Assembly (NCBI GenBank): GCA_020637165.1
Contig: JACJWN010000007.1
Location: 229,611 to 293,610 of the forward strand
Direction of reading: 5' to 3'
Source: Mycolicibacterium sp.
Lineage (GTDB): Bacteria; Actinomycetota; Actinomycetes; Mycobacteriales; Mycobacteriaceae
Length of the DNA: 64,000 nucleotides
This document shows, piece by piece, positions 16,423 to 26,607 of this stretch. Both the position numbers and the translations under genes were made by a program. Each line of letters opens with the position of its first letter. Within the stretch, counting starts at the first letter, position 1. The notes under the pieces were generated by a model. The model saw only the letters and a list, made by a program, of their open reading frames with translations, ran no database searches and was not told the DNA's origin.

Positions 16423-16866
16423 ATGAGCGTTATCAAGCTGCACGACCTGCGGCCCGCCAAGGGCGAGAAGAAGGCCAAGACCCGCGTCGGTCGCGGTGAG
16501 GGCTCCAAGGGCAAGACCGCCGGTCGCGGCACCAAGGGCACCGGCGCTCGCAAGAACGTGCCGGTGGGCTTTGAGGGCGGCCAGATGCCGATCCAGATGC
16601 GGCTGCCGAAGCTCAAGGGCTTCAAGAATCGCTTCCGCACCTCCTACGAGGTGGTCAACGTCGGCGATATCAACCGGCTCTTCCCGGCCGGCGGGGACGT
16701 CACCGTCGAGGACCTGGTAGCCAAGGGTGCGGTTCGCAAGAACACCCTGGTCAAGGTGCTCGGCGACGGCAAGCTCTCGGCCAAGGTCAATGTGAGTGCC
16801 CACAAGTTCAGCGACAGCGCGCGGGAGAAGATCACCGCGGCGGGCGGTTCGACCACCGAGCTGTAG
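16423..16866 (+). CDS. rplO: 50S ribosomal protein L15
   Basis: 147 residues. It is a late-assembly 23S rRNA protein. The glycine- and basic-rich N-terminus ([25 protein letters not shown]) and the [18 protein letters not shown] block are conserved. It ends the contiguous ribosomal run. secY, which follows rplO directly in many bacteria, is displaced here by about 4.3 kb containing a Nudix gene, sppA and two methyltransferases. Confidence 0.97.
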   Translation: MSVIKLHDLRPAKGEKKAKTRVGRGEGSKGKTAGRGTKGTGARKNVPVGFEGGQMPIQMRLPKLKGFKNRFRTSYEVVNVGDINRLFPAGGDVTVEDLVAKGAVRKNTLVKVLGDGKLSAKVNVSAHKFSDSAREKITAAGGSTTEL

Positions 16867-16886
16867 GGCTGACCCTCCGCGCGACC

Positions 16887-17381
16887 ATGCAGGCGCACGG
16901 CTGGCTTTCCGAAGCTGACTTCACCCGGGCCGTCGAGGCCCTGCCGCTGGTGTCGGTGGACTGGATTGTGCTGAACCCCGCCGGGCAGATGCTGCTCGGT
17001 TTGCGCCGCCGGACACCGGCCCGGGACTGGTGGTTCACCCCGGGTGGACGGGTTCGGAAGAACGAGGCGTTGCCCGACGCGCTGGCCCGGGTCGGGCGGG
17101 ACGAACTCGGCCTGCCCGAGGATCTCGTGGCCGGGGCCCGTCTGCTGGGCGCCTGGGATCACTTCTACCCGGACAGCGGTTACAGCGACGTCGTCTCGAC
17201 CCACTACGTGAACCTGCCGCACCTGGTGCGTCTTGATCATTCGCCGGACCCCGACACGCTGCCCACCGACCAGCACCGGCAGTGGCGCTGGCAGAACGCG
17301 GCGGAGGCCGCGGTCGCCGATGACGTGCACCCCTATGCGCGGGTGTCCGCGCAGATCGTCGCCGACCTGCAGCCCGGCTGA
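16887..17381 (+). CDS. Nudix hydrolase, GDP-mannose mannosyl hydrolase-like
   Basis: 164 residues. Family blocks include WIVLNPAGQMLLGLRRRTPARDWWF and the modified Nudix box PGGRVRKNEALPDALARVGRDELG. The variant box, lacking one usual catalytic Glu of Nudix enzymes, together with the Arg-rich loop and the H-F-Y-x-D stretch, matches GDP-mannose mannosyl hydrolases that release mannose from GDP-mannose. It starts 20 bases after rplO and may be transcribed with it. A role in sugar-nucleotide turnover for the mannose-rich mycobacterial envelope is inference; the exact substrate is not proven. Confidence 0.75.
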   Translation: MQAHGWLSEADFTRAVEALPLVSVDWIVLNPAGQMLLGLRRRTPARDWWFTPGGRVRKNEALPDALARVGRDELGLPEDLVAGARLLGAWDHFYPDSGYSDVVSTHYVNLPHLVRLDHSPDPDTLPTDQHRQWRWQNAAEAAVADDVHPYARVSAQIVADLQPG

Positions 17382-17434
17382 TCGCCGCCCGGGCCATTCG
17401 CCTCCGGGCCCCCGGCGAACGTAACCTTGCGGGC

Positions 17435-19207
17435 ATGCGCTCCCTTCTGCCCAGCCTGCCGGGCCTGGACGTTCCCGGGCTGATCCGCCGGGTCGACACC
17501 GTGCGCCACCACGGCGTGCCGGGCGGCTGCATCCTCGAGGCGAACCTGCAGTCCGTGCCGCCGGAGACCGCCGGCTTCGACCCCGTGCGCCTGGTCACCG
17601 GCGCGGGCCGGCCGCTGCTGCTGCGTGATGCCGTGGCCGCGATTCACCGCGCCGCCGAGGACGACCGGGTGGCCGGACTCATCGCCCGGGTCCAGCTGTC
17701 GGCCGCGCCGCCGGCCGCGGTGCAGGAACTTCGCGAGGCGATCAGCGCCTTCGCCGCCGCCAAACCCTCGCTGGCCTGGGCCGAGACCTTCCCCGGCACG
17801 CTGTCCTACTACCTGGCCTCGGCCTTCGGCGAAGTGTGGATGCAGCCCTCCGGCACCGTGGGGCTGATCGGTTTCGCCACCAACGCGCTGTTCCTGCGCG
17901 ACGCCCTGGACAAAGCCGGAATCGAAGCCCAGTTCGTGGCCCGCGGCGAGTACAAGTCGGCGGCCAACATGTTCACCAAGGATCGCTACACCGACGCCCA
18001 CCGGGAGGCCGACACCGGTCTGGTCGAGAGTCTGCGCGCCCAGGTGTGGCAGGGCATCGCGGAGTCCCGCAAGCTGGAGCCGGCCGACCTCGATGCGCTG
18101 GCCGACCGGGCGCCGCTGTTGCGCGACGACGCGGTCTCGGCGGGCCTGGTGGACCGGATCGGTTTCCGCGACGAGGCCTACCGCAGGATCGCCGAACTGG
18201 TCGGCTGCGAGGCGATGAAGGACTCCGGCGCGGACCCGGACTCCGCCGACGCCCCGCCGCGGCTGTTCCTGTCCCGCTATGCCCAGACCCGCTCCAAAGG
18301 CCCGTCGCTGCCCGGCCGGAAGGCGGATCCGACCATCGCCGTGGTGAGCTTGGCCGGGCCGATCGTCAGCGGCCGGGGCGGTCCGCAACTGCTGCCGTTG
18401 TCGCGCTCCGGCGCCGGCGCGGACACCATCGCCGCGGCCCTGCGCGAGGCCGCCGCCGACGACGACGTCAAGGCGGTGGTGCTGCGCGTCGAGAGCCCGG
18501 GCGGGTCGGTCACCGGCTCGGAGACCATCTGGCGGGAGGTGTGCCGTCTCCGCGAGGCGGGCAAGCCGGTGGTGGCCTCGATGGGCGCGGTCGCCGCCTC
18601 CGGCGGGTACTACGTGTCGATGTCCGCCGACGCGATCGTGGCCAACCCGGGCACCATCACCGGCTCGATCGGGGTGGTCACCGGCAAGCTGGTGGCCCGC
18701 GAACTCAAGGAGCGGCTCGGCGTGGGCTCGGACACCGTGCGCACCAATGCCAACGCCGACGCATGGTCGGCCAACACCCCGTTCACCCCGGAGCAGCAGG
18801 CCATGGTCGAGGCCGAGGCGGACCTGTTCTACGACGATTTCGTCGCCCGGGTCGCGCAGGCGCGGAAGATGTCGGTGGAGCAGGTCGAGGCGGTCGCCCA
18901 GGGCCGGGTGTGGACCGGCGCGGACGCCCTCGAGCGTGGCCTGGTCGACGAGCTGGGCGGGCTGCGGACCGCCGTTCGCCGGGCCAAGATGCTCGCGGGT
19001 CTGGACGCCGACGCCGAGGTTCGGCTGGCGAACTATCCGGGATCGTCGCTGCTGGACTACCTGCGGCCCAGGGAGTCCTCGCAGCCGGCGGCCGCGTCGG
19101 CGTCCGACGCCGCCGTCGCCCTGCTTGCCGGCGCGGTGAGCGGTCTGCTGGACCAACGCCCCCAGAGCCTGACGAGCGCCCTCTGGACCGGGGAGGTGCG
19201 GTTCTGA
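17435..19207 (+). CDS. sppA: Signal peptide peptidase SppA (protease IV), long form
   Basis: 590 residues with two SppA domains, the long E. coli-like form. It degrades cleaved signal peptides at the membrane. The proposed general-base Lys lies in ARGEYKSAANMF (about residue 173), and the nucleophilic Ser in MGAVAASGGYYVS (about residue 389), preceded by the VESPGGSV loop. No convincing N-terminal membrane helix is visible, so attachment may be peripheral. It converges with the methyltransferase gene, with a single base between the two stops, leaving no room for a separate terminator. Confidence 0.92.
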   Translation: MRSLLPSLPGLDVPGLIRRVDTVRHHGVPGGCILEANLQSVPPETAGFDPVRLVTGAGRPLLLRDAVAAIHRAAEDDRVAGLIARVQLSAAPPAAVQELREAISAFAAAKPSLAWAETFPGTLSYYLASAFGEVWMQPSGTVGLIGFATNALFLRDALDKAGIEAQFVARGEYKSAANMFTKDRYTDAHREADTGLVESLRAQVWQGIAESRKLEPADLDALADRAPLLRDDAVSAGLVDRIGFRDEAYRRIAELVGCEAMKDSGADPDSADAPPRLFLSRYAQTRSKGPSLPGRKADPTIAVVSLAGPIVSGRGGPQLLPLSRSGAGADTIAAALREAAADDDVKAVVLRVESPGGSVTGSETIWREVCRLREAGKPVVASMGAVAASGGYYVSMSADAIVANPGTITGSIGVVTGKLVARELKERLGVGSDTVRTNANADAWSANTPFTPEQQAMVEAEADLFYDDFVARVAQARKMSVEQVEAVAQGRVWTGADALERGLVDELGGLRTAVRRAKMLAGLDADAEVRLANYPGSSLLDYLRPRESSQPAAASASDAAVALLAGAVSGLLDQRPQSLTSALWTGEVRF

Positions 19208-19208
19208 G

Positions 19209-20117
19209 TCAGCGGGTGGCGCGGACGTAGACGATCTCACCGAGTGGGTCGTCGTCGCCGCGCTCGGGTGCTGGCAGACCGGCGTCGGCGAACAATTCGG
19301 CGTCCGGTGTCCCGCTCACCTGCCAGCCCAGGGCACCTAGGTAGTCCATGACGGGGCGCCGCGGACCGGGGTAGACCAGCGATGCCATGTCGAGCTGCAG
19401 GCCGCGCTCGCGCAGGTTCGCCGTGATCTCCCGTGCCCGGTCGGCGTCGAAGTCCACGATGCCGGGCACATATTCGGTCGCCACGGCGCTGCCGGGCGCG
19501 CTCAGCGCGGTGACGGTCTCCATGAGCCGGTCCTGGGCGTCCGGTGGCAGGTAGATCAGCAGGCCCTCGGCCAGCCACGCGGTCGGCAGCGCCGGGTCGA
19601 AGCCGGCGTCCCGCAGCGCGGCCGGCCAGTCGCCGCGCAGATCGACGCCGACGGTGCGCACCTGCGCCGCCGGCCGGGCGCCGAGTCCGGCCAGTGTGGC
19701 CGTCTTGAACTCGACGACGGCGGGCCGGTCGACTTCGTAGACCACCGCCGCTGGCGGCCAGGGCAGCCGGTAGGCCCGGGAGTCCAGTCCGGAGGCGAGG
19801 ATGACCGCCTGGGTGATCCCGGATTCGCCGGCCCGGGTGAAGTGGTCGTCGAAGAAGCGGGTCCGCATGGCCATCCCGGCGATCATGGCCCGCAGCCGTT
19901 CCGGACCACCGTCCCCGAGCGCCGAGGCGTCGATCCGGCCGTCGAGCAGGTCGGTGAAGAACGCGATGCCCACCGCGCGCACCAGCGGTCCGGCGAACGG
20001 GTCGTCGATGAGGCGGCGGTCGTCCCCGGTGGCCAGGGCACGCGCGGCGGCCACCATGGTGGCCGTCATTCCCACGCTGGAGGCCAGATCCCAGGTGTCG
20101 TCGTCGGTGCGGCTCAC
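19209..20117 (-). CDS. SAM-dependent methyltransferase, mycobacterial TIGR00027/LCM-like family
   Basis: About 302 residues of the mycobacterial family of putative S-adenosylmethionine methyltransferases (leucine carboxyl methyltransferase-like fold). Landmarks are [29 protein letters not shown], the SAM-binding [13 protein letters not shown] and [19 protein letters not shown]. The GTG at 20117 overlaps the upstream stop as GTGA; longer upstream starts only add arginine-rich shadow sequence. It forms a translationally coupled pair with the next gene, its paralogue. The methyl acceptor is unknown. The same type of pair lies beside sppA in M. tuberculosis (Rv0725c-Rv0726c). Confidence 0.9.
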   Translation of the reverse strand: MSRTDDDTWDLASSVGMTATMVAAARALATGDDRRLIDDPFAGPLVRAVGIAFFTDLLDGRIDASALGDGGPERLRAMIAGMAMRTRFFDDHFTRAGESGITQAVILASGLDSRAYRLPWPPAAVVYEVDRPAVVEFKTATLAGLGARPAAQVRTVGVDLRGDWPAALRDAGFDPALPTAWLAEGLLIYLPPDAQDRLMETVTALSAPGSAVATEYVPGIVDFDADRAREITANLRERGLQLDMASLVYPGPRRPVMDYLGALGWQVSGTPDAELFADAGLPAPERGDDDPLGEIVYVRATR

Positions 20118-21007
20118 GGCCGGCCCCCCGTCATGGTGGCCGTGAGGTACCGGGCTTCGGAGAACAGCCGGGACATCTCGTCGTCGATGTGCTCGATGCC
20201 GTAGGCGTCGAACAGCTGCCGCACCGGGGTTCCGCTGACCTGCCAGCCCAGGCCCTCCAGGTAGTCGACGGCGTGGTTGCGTTCGCCGCCGTAGACCAGC
20301 CCGGCGAGATCGTCGGAGAAACCGAACCGGCGCCAACGGTCCTCGCCGTCGGCGGCTCGTGCGGTGAAGGCGTCCATACTCGGGAAGAACTCGGTGGCCA
20401 GCCGGCTTCCAGGGTGGCTGAGCGCGGTGATGCTGTCGAACAGGCGGTCCTGGGCCTCCGGCGGCAGGTACATCAGCAGGCCCTCGGCGATCCAGGCCGC
20501 CGGGCGTTCAGTGTCGAACCCGGCCGCCCGCAGCGACGCCGGCCAGTCCTGGCGAAGGTCGGCGGCGACGGCGCGTACCTCGGCGGTGGGCTCGGCGTCC
20601 AGCGCGCGCAGCGTTGTGGCCTTGAAGTCCAGCACGCCCCGCTGGTCGATCTCGTAGACCACCGTGCCCGTCGGCCACGGCAGCCGGTAGCCCCTGGCGT
20701 CCAGGCCGCTGGCCAGGATCACCGCCTGCCGGATACCGTCGCGGCCCGACTCCACGAAAAAATCGTCGAAGTACCTCGTGCGCACGGCCATCCCCTGGGC
20801 CATCCGCTCCACTTCGGAGGCGTCACCCGGCCTGCCCTCGAGAATCGCGAGGAAACGCTCCACCCCGACCGCGGTGACCAGCGGCTCGGCGAGGGGGTCC
20901 TCGATCAGTCCCGCCCGGGTGGCCAGCGCTCGCGCGGCAGCCACCGCCGTCGCCGTGGCGCCCACCCCGGTCGCCAGGTCCCAGGTGTCTTCGTCGGTGC
21001 GTGCCAT
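20114..21007 (-). CDS. SAM-dependent methyltransferase, paralogue of the downstream gene
   Basis: About 297 residues of the same family, with [44 protein letters not shown] and [19 protein letters not shown]. The ATG at 21007 is chosen because GGAGGCG lies just upstream on this strand; the longer form from 21037 adds ten residues and places the ribosome site inside the gene. It is the promoter-proximal member of a duplicated pair and diverges from secY across about 210 bases. Substrate unknown; family members have been linked to lipid or small-molecule methylation only by inference. Confidence 0.9.
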   Translation of the reverse strand: MARTDEDTWDLATGVGATATAVAAARALATRAGLIEDPLAEPLVTAVGVERFLAILEGRPGDASEVERMAQGMAVRTRYFDDFFVESGRDGIRQAVILASGLDARGYRLPWPTGTVVYEIDQRGVLDFKATTLRALDAEPTAEVRAVAADLRQDWPASLRAAGFDTERPAAWIAEGLLMYLPPEAQDRLFDSITALSHPGSRLATEFFPSMDAFTARAADGEDRWRRFGFSDDLAGLVYGGERNHAVDYLEGLGWQVSGTPVRQLFDAYGIEHIDDEMSRLFSEARYLTATMTGGRP

Positions 21008-21217
21008 GTCGCCTCCGCTCGGCGTTGATGTGGACATTCAACCAGCAGTGGCAAACGGCGTCGGAGCCGAGCGGATTCCCGCCCAGCCTGCCGTAACTGT
21101 TAGTCTCGTAGACTGTTCGAGCGCGCGGCGCGCGCGCTGACGAAGGTTTACCGCTAACGCTGGCCAGGCCAGCCCCATCGGCACGTCGAGACCCGGTCCG
21201 GCTGCCCAGGAGGAAGA

Positions 21218-22539
<1,322 letters not shown>

Positions 22540-22543
<4 letters not shown>

Positions 22544-23085
22544 GAATCGTCTTGCTGGGCCCGCCGGGGGCGGGAAAGGGGACCCAGGCGGTCAAGCTGG
22601 CCGAGAAGCTCGGTATCCCGCAGATCTCCACCGGCGATCTGTTCCGCCACAACATCAACTCTGGAACTCCGCTGGGGTTGCAGGCCAAGGAGTACCTCGA
22701 CGCGGGGGATCTCGTTCCGGCCAGCCTCACCAACGCCCTGGTCGACGATCGCCTCGACGAGGCCGACGTCGCGGAGGGTTTCATCCTGGACGGCTTCCCC
22801 CGCACGGTCGAGCAGGCCGAGGCTTTGCACGACATGCTCGAGCGGCGGAACCTCAAGCTCGACGCGGTGCTGGAGTTCAGGGTTCCCGAGGAGGAACTGG
22901 TCGCTCGGCTGGCCGGGCGTGGGCGCGCCGACGACACCGAGGACGTCATCCGTAACCGGTTCCGGGTCTATCGCGACGAGACCGCACCGCTGCTGGACTA
23001 CTACACCCACGAACTGAAGACCGTCGAGGCGGTCGGCAGTCTCGACGAGGTGTTCAACCGGGCACTGCAGTCGCTGGGTCACTGA
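22540..23085 (+). CDS. adk: Adenylate kinase, short form
   Basis: 181 residues. Catalyses ATP + AMP to 2 ADP. The P-loop GPPGAGKGT is at residues 7-15, followed by QISTGDLFR (AMP binding), [10 protein letters not shown] and the C-terminal [10 protein letters not shown]. It lacks the inserted LID zinc domain of long forms, as in other mycobacteria. The GTG overlaps the secY stop by four bases (GTGA), so translation is coupled. Confidence 0.97.
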
Positions 23086-23105
23086 GTTCATGGGCCACTG
23101 AATTG

Positions 23106-23903
23106 ATGGTGTCCCTGCCCGGACTTCGCAACCGCAAGACGGTTCCGGCCCGCACGGCGGGCGAACTCGACGCGATGGCCGCCGCCGGTGCCGTCGTCGC
23201 CGCGGCACTGCGCGCCGTCCGGGAGGCCGCGGCGGTGGGGGTGTCCACCAAAGATCTCGACGATATCGCCGAGACGGTGATCCGCGAAGCGGGGGCGACC
23301 CCGTCGTTCCTGGGCTACCACGGCTTCCCGGCGAGCATCTGCTCGTCGGTCAACGATCGGGTGGTGCACGGCATCCCGGCCGCGGGGGAGGTGCTTGCCC
23401 ACGGCGATCTGGTCTCGATCGACTGCGGTGCCATCCTCGACGGCTGGCACGGCGACGCGGCGGTCACCTTCGGGGTGGGTGGGCTGATCGCCGCCGACGA
23501 GGCGCTCTCGGAGGCGACCCGGCGGTCGATGGAGGCCGGTATCGCCGCGATGCTCCCGGGCAACCGGCTGACCGATGTCTCGCACGCCATCGAGAAGGGC
23601 ACCCGGGCCGCCGAACGTGAGCACGACCGCCGGTACGGGATCGTCGAAGGCTACGGCGGCCACGCCATCGGCCGGCAGATGCACATGGACCCGTTCCTGC
23701 CCAACGAGGGCGAACCCGGGCGCGGCCCGCTGCTGGTGGCCGGGTCGGTGCTGGCGATCGAGCCGATGCTGACGCTGGGCACCGCGCGCACCCGGATCCT
23801 CGACGACAAGTGGACCGTCGTCACCACCGACGGCTCGCGCGCCGCGCACTGGGAACACACGGTTGCGGTAACCGACGACGGCCCGCGGATACTGACGGCC
23901 TGA
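23106..23903 (+). CDS. map: Methionine aminopeptidase
   Basis: 265 residues, type I. Removes initiator methionine from nascent proteins. The five metal ligands are visible in order: two Asp in [19 protein letters not shown], His in YGGHAIGR, Glu in LAIEPMLT and Glu in HWEHTVAV. No N-terminal zinc-finger extension is present, so this is the MapA-like form; mycobacteria usually have a second enzyme elsewhere. The ATG at 23106 is preferred over the TTG at 23103. It lies 20 bases after adk. In M. tuberculosis the next genes are sigL and rslA; here a MarR gene follows at once. Confidence 0.94.
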   Translation: MVSLPGLRNRKTVPARTAGELDAMAAAGAVVAAALRAVREAAAVGVSTKDLDDIAETVIREAGATPSFLGYHGFPASICSSVNDRVVHGIPAAGEVLAHGDLVSIDCGAILDGWHGDAAVTFGVGGLIAADEALSEATRRSMEAGIAAMLPGNRLTDVSHAIEKGTRAAEREHDRRYGIVEGYGGHAIGRQMHMDPFLPNEGEPGRGPLLVAGSVLAIEPMLTLGTARTRILDDKWTVVTTDGSRAAHWEHTVAVTDDGPRILTA

Positions 23904-23912
23904 CCCGCTGGG

Positions 23913-24422
23913 ATGAGTGCGGAACGACCGGCAGACACCCGGGACCCGATCGCCTCGGCGCGGGCCAACTGGGAGAAAGCCGGTTGGGGCGAGGTTGCCG
24001 ACGGCATGGTGGCGGTGACCTCCGTCATGCGGGCCCACCAGATCCTGCTGGCCCGGGTTGAGAACGCGCTTCGGCCCTATGACCTGAGCTTCTCCCGGTT
24101 CGAACTACTGCGCCTGCTGGCCTTCAGCCGGACCGGGGCGCTGCCGATCGCCAAGGCCTCAGATCGCCTCCAGGTGCATGTCACCAGCGTCACCCACGCG
24201 ATCCGCCGATTGGAGGCCGACGGGCTGGTGCGGCGCACACCGCACCCGACCGATGGGCGCACCACGCTGGTCCAGATCACCGATCTGGGCCGAACGACGG
24301 TGGAGGACGCCACGGCAACCCTCAACCGGGAGGTGTTCGCCGACATCGGCATGTCGCCCGATCAGGCCGGTGCGCTGGTGGCCTCGATCGAGACCCTTCG
24401 CCACCACGCCGGCGACTTTTGA
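23913..24422 (+). CDS. MarR-family transcriptional regulator
   Basis: 169 residues with a central winged helix-turn-helix (SFSRFELLRLLAFSRTGALPIAKASDRLQVHVTSVTHAIRRLEADGLVRRTPHPTDGRTTLVQIT). The wing motif DGRTT and flanking dimerisation helices are typical. It begins nine bases after map and converges on the valine-catabolic operon. Ligand unknown. The same gene follows the map region in M. tuberculosis (Rv0737). One candidate target is the palindrome upstream of mmsA at 28159, which is inference. Confidence 0.88.
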   Translation: MSAERPADTRDPIASARANWEKAGWGEVADGMVAVTSVMRAHQILLARVENALRPYDLSFSRFELLRLLAFSRTGALPIAKASDRLQVHVTSVTHAIRRLEADGLVRRTPHPTDGRTTLVQITDLGRTTVEDATATLNREVFADIGMSPDQAGALVASIETLRHHAGDF

Positions 24423-24442
24423 TTTGCGCGGGCACCCCCCTT

Positions 24443-24506
24443 GCGCGAGCAGACGCAAATGACCCTCAAACGCAGCGTGTTGCGGGTACTTTTCGTCTGC
24501 TCGCGC
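24443..24506. repeat. Second palindrome of the GAGCAGACG family, between converging genes
   Basis: GCGCGAGCAGACG at 24443-24455 is exactly complementary to 24494-24506. The arms extend imperfectly into CCCCC/GGGGG outside and AAA/TTTT inside. It sits between the MarR stop and the mmsB stop and can serve as a bidirectional terminator. It shares the core with the palindrome at 12352-12410 although the loops differ. Confidence 0.75.
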
Positions 24507-24513
24507 CAGGGGG

Positions 24514-25386
24514 CTAGCTCCGCAGGGTCTCGATGACCGCGCTGAAGTCCAGGCCGGCGTGCTCCTCGGCGAAGGCCGCATAGATCTGCGCCGCGTGGCT
24601 GCCCAGTGGGGCCGATGCGCCGGAGGAGGCGACCGCGTCCATCGCCAGGCCGAGGTCCTTGTTCATCAGCGCGGTGGCGAACCCGGGCTTGAACCCGTTG
24701 TTGGCCGGCGACGTCGGAACCGGCCCGGGCACCGGACAGTTGGTGTGCACCGCCCAGCAATTGCCGGTGGCGCCGGTGACGACGTCGAACAGCGACTGCG
24801 CCGACAGCCCGAGTTTCTCGGCCAGCACGAAGGCCTCACCGACGGCGATCTGCTGGACCGCCAGCAGCATGTTGTTACACAGCTTGGCGGCCTGCCCAGC
24901 CCCGGAGTCACCGCAGTGAATGATCTTGCCCGCCATGGGTTCCAGCACCGGCCGCGCCCGTTCCAGGGCCTCGCCGGCACCGCCGACCATGAACGCCAGA
25001 GTCCCGGCCACCGCGCCCTTCACCCCGCCGGACACCGGCGCGTCGAGCTGGGCGAACCCACGCTCGCCGGCGTAGGCGTGCACCTCGCGGGCGTCGTCGA
25101 CGGCGATGGTGGAGCTGTCGACGAACAGCGCCCCCTTGCGGGCCTTGCCCATCACCTCGGCGTAGCACTCCTTGACCAGGGCTCCGTTGGGCAACATGGT
25201 GATCACCACATCGGCGCCCTTGACCGCGGTGGTGCCGCGCTCGGCGACCTCGACACCCTTGTCCGCCGCGGCATCCCGGGCGGCCGGAACGGGGTCATAT
25301 CCGCGCACGGTATAACCGGCGTTGACGAGGTTGCCCGCCATCGGTGCGCCCATATTGCCCAGCCCCAGGAACGCGATCGTGGTCAT
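24514..25386 (-). CDS. mmsB: 3-hydroxyisobutyrate dehydrogenase
   Basis: 290 residues. Oxidises 3-hydroxyisobutyrate to methylmalonate semialdehyde with NAD in valine breakdown. The Rossmann start IAFLGLGNMGAPMAGNL, the substrate-binding DAPVSGGVKGA and the catalytic Lys in GAGQAAKLCNN are all present. It is the last gene of the mmsA-fadE9-mmsB operon. The gap of 49 bases to fadE9 holds only a ribosome-site-like region. Confidence 0.93.
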   Translation of the reverse strand: MTTIAFLGLGNMGAPMAGNLVNAGYTVRGYDPVPAARDAAADKGVEVAERGTTAVKGADVVITMLPNGALVKECYAEVMGKARKGALFVDSSTIAVDDAREVHAYAGERGFAQLDAPVSGGVKGAVAGTLAFMVGGAGEALERARPVLEPMAGKIIHCGDSGAGQAAKLCNNMLLAVQQIAVGEAFVLAEKLGLSAQSLFDVVTGATGNCWAVHTNCPVPGPVPTSPANNGFKPGFATALMNKDLGLAMDAVASSGASAPLGSHAAQIYAAFAEEHAGLDFSAVIETLRS

Positions 25387-25435
25387 TGTCGGGGTCGTCT
25401 CCTTCGAGTCGGTGATACGAGTCGGTGGTGCTGTC

Positions 25436-26596
25436 TCAGCCGCGTGCCCGCGCGGCCTGCGACCGCCCGATCACCACACGCATGATTTCGTTGGTGCCCT
25501 CCAGGATCCGGTGCACTCGAAGATCGCGGACGATCTTCTCCAGGCCGTACTCCCGAAGGTAGCCGTAGCCGCCCAACAGCTGCAGGGCGCGGTCGGCGAC
25601 CTCGAAGCAGGCGTCGGTGACGTACAGCTTGGCCATCGCGCACAGGGTGACCTTGTCGGCCTCATCGCCGTCCAACGCACCCGCCGCGCGCCACAGCATC
25701 AGCCGCGAGGTCTCCAGGGCGGTGGCCATATCGGCCAGCGCGAACCGGATGGTCGGCTCGTCGATCAGTGCGCCCCCGAAGGCCTGCCGGTCGACCAGGT
25801 AGCTCGCCGCCTTGTCATAGGCCGCCTGACCGCCGCCCAGCGAGCAGGCCGCGATATTGAGCCGCCCCCCGTTGAGGCCGTTCATCGCGATGCCGAAACC
25901 GCCGCCCTCGCCATCCGGCCCGCCGAGCATGGCCTCGGCGGGAACCCGCACGCCCTGGAGGATCACCTGGGCGGTGGGCTGGGCGTTCCAGCCCATTTTC
26001 TCCTCGTTGGCGCCGAAACTCAGCCCGGCGGTGCCTTTTTCGACGATGAATGCCGAGATGCCGCGCGGCCCTTCGCCGCCGGTGCGCGCCATCACGATGT
26101 AGACGTCCGAGCGTCCGGCCCCGGAGATGAACTGCTTGACGCCGTCGAGCACCCAATGATCGCCGTGACGGACGGCCCTGGTGCGCAGGGCCGCGGCATC
26201 GGATCCGGCGCCGGGTTCGGTGAGGCAGTAGCTGGCGATCGCCTCCATCGCGGCCAGCCGCGGGATCCATGACGAGCGCTGCTGGGGCGTGCCATAGGTG
26301 TCGATCATCCAGGCGCACATGTTGTGGATCGAGATGAACGCCGCGATCGCCGGGTCGGCGTAGGACAGCTGCTCGAAGATCCGGACCGCGTCCAGCCGGC
26401 GAAGCCCACTGCCGCCGACGTCCTCGCCGCAGTAGATCGCGCCCATACCGAGTTCGGCGGCCTCCCGCAGGACGTCCTCGGGGAAGTGCTTGTCGTGGTC
26501 CCAGGCCAGCGCGTTCGGCGAGAGCCTCTTGGCGGCGAAGGCGGCGGCGGTCTCGGCTATCACCCGCTCGTCATCGTCGAGCAGCATGAAATCCAT
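25436..26596 (-). CDS. fadE9: Acyl-CoA dehydrogenase, probably isobutyryl-CoA dehydrogenase
   Basis: About 386 residues, FAD-dependent. Signatures are CLTEPGAGSDAAALRT, GWNAQPTAQVILQGVRVP and the C-terminal GGYGYLREYGLEKIVRDLRV with the catalytic Glu in ILEGTNE. Context between mmsA and mmsB points to isobutyryl-CoA to methacrylyl-CoA in valine catabolism. The ATG at 26596 (MDFMLLDDDER) is chosen; the longer frame would overlap mmsA. It starts 11 bases after the mmsA stop. Symbol follows the M. tuberculosis orthologue (Rv0752c). Confidence 0.9.
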   Translation of the reverse strand: MDFMLLDDDERVIAETAAAFAAKRLSPNALAWDHDKHFPEDVLREAAELGMGAIYCGEDVGGSGLRRLDAVRIFEQLSYADPAIAAFISIHNMCAWMIDTYGTPQQRSSWIPRLAAMEAIASYCLTEPGAGSDAAALRTRAVRHGDHWVLDGVKQFISGAGRSDVYIVMARTGGEGPRGISAFIVEKGTAGLSFGANEEKMGWNAQPTAQVILQGVRVPAEAMLGGPDGEGGGFGIAMNGLNGGRLNIAACSLGGGQAAYDKAASYLVDRQAFGGALIDEPTIRFALADMATALETSRLMLWRAAGALDGDEADKVTLCAMAKLYVTDACFEVADRALQLLGGYGYLREYGLEKIVRDLRVHRILEGTNEIMRVVIGRSQAARARG

Positions 26597-26607
26597 TGGC
26601 TGCGAGC

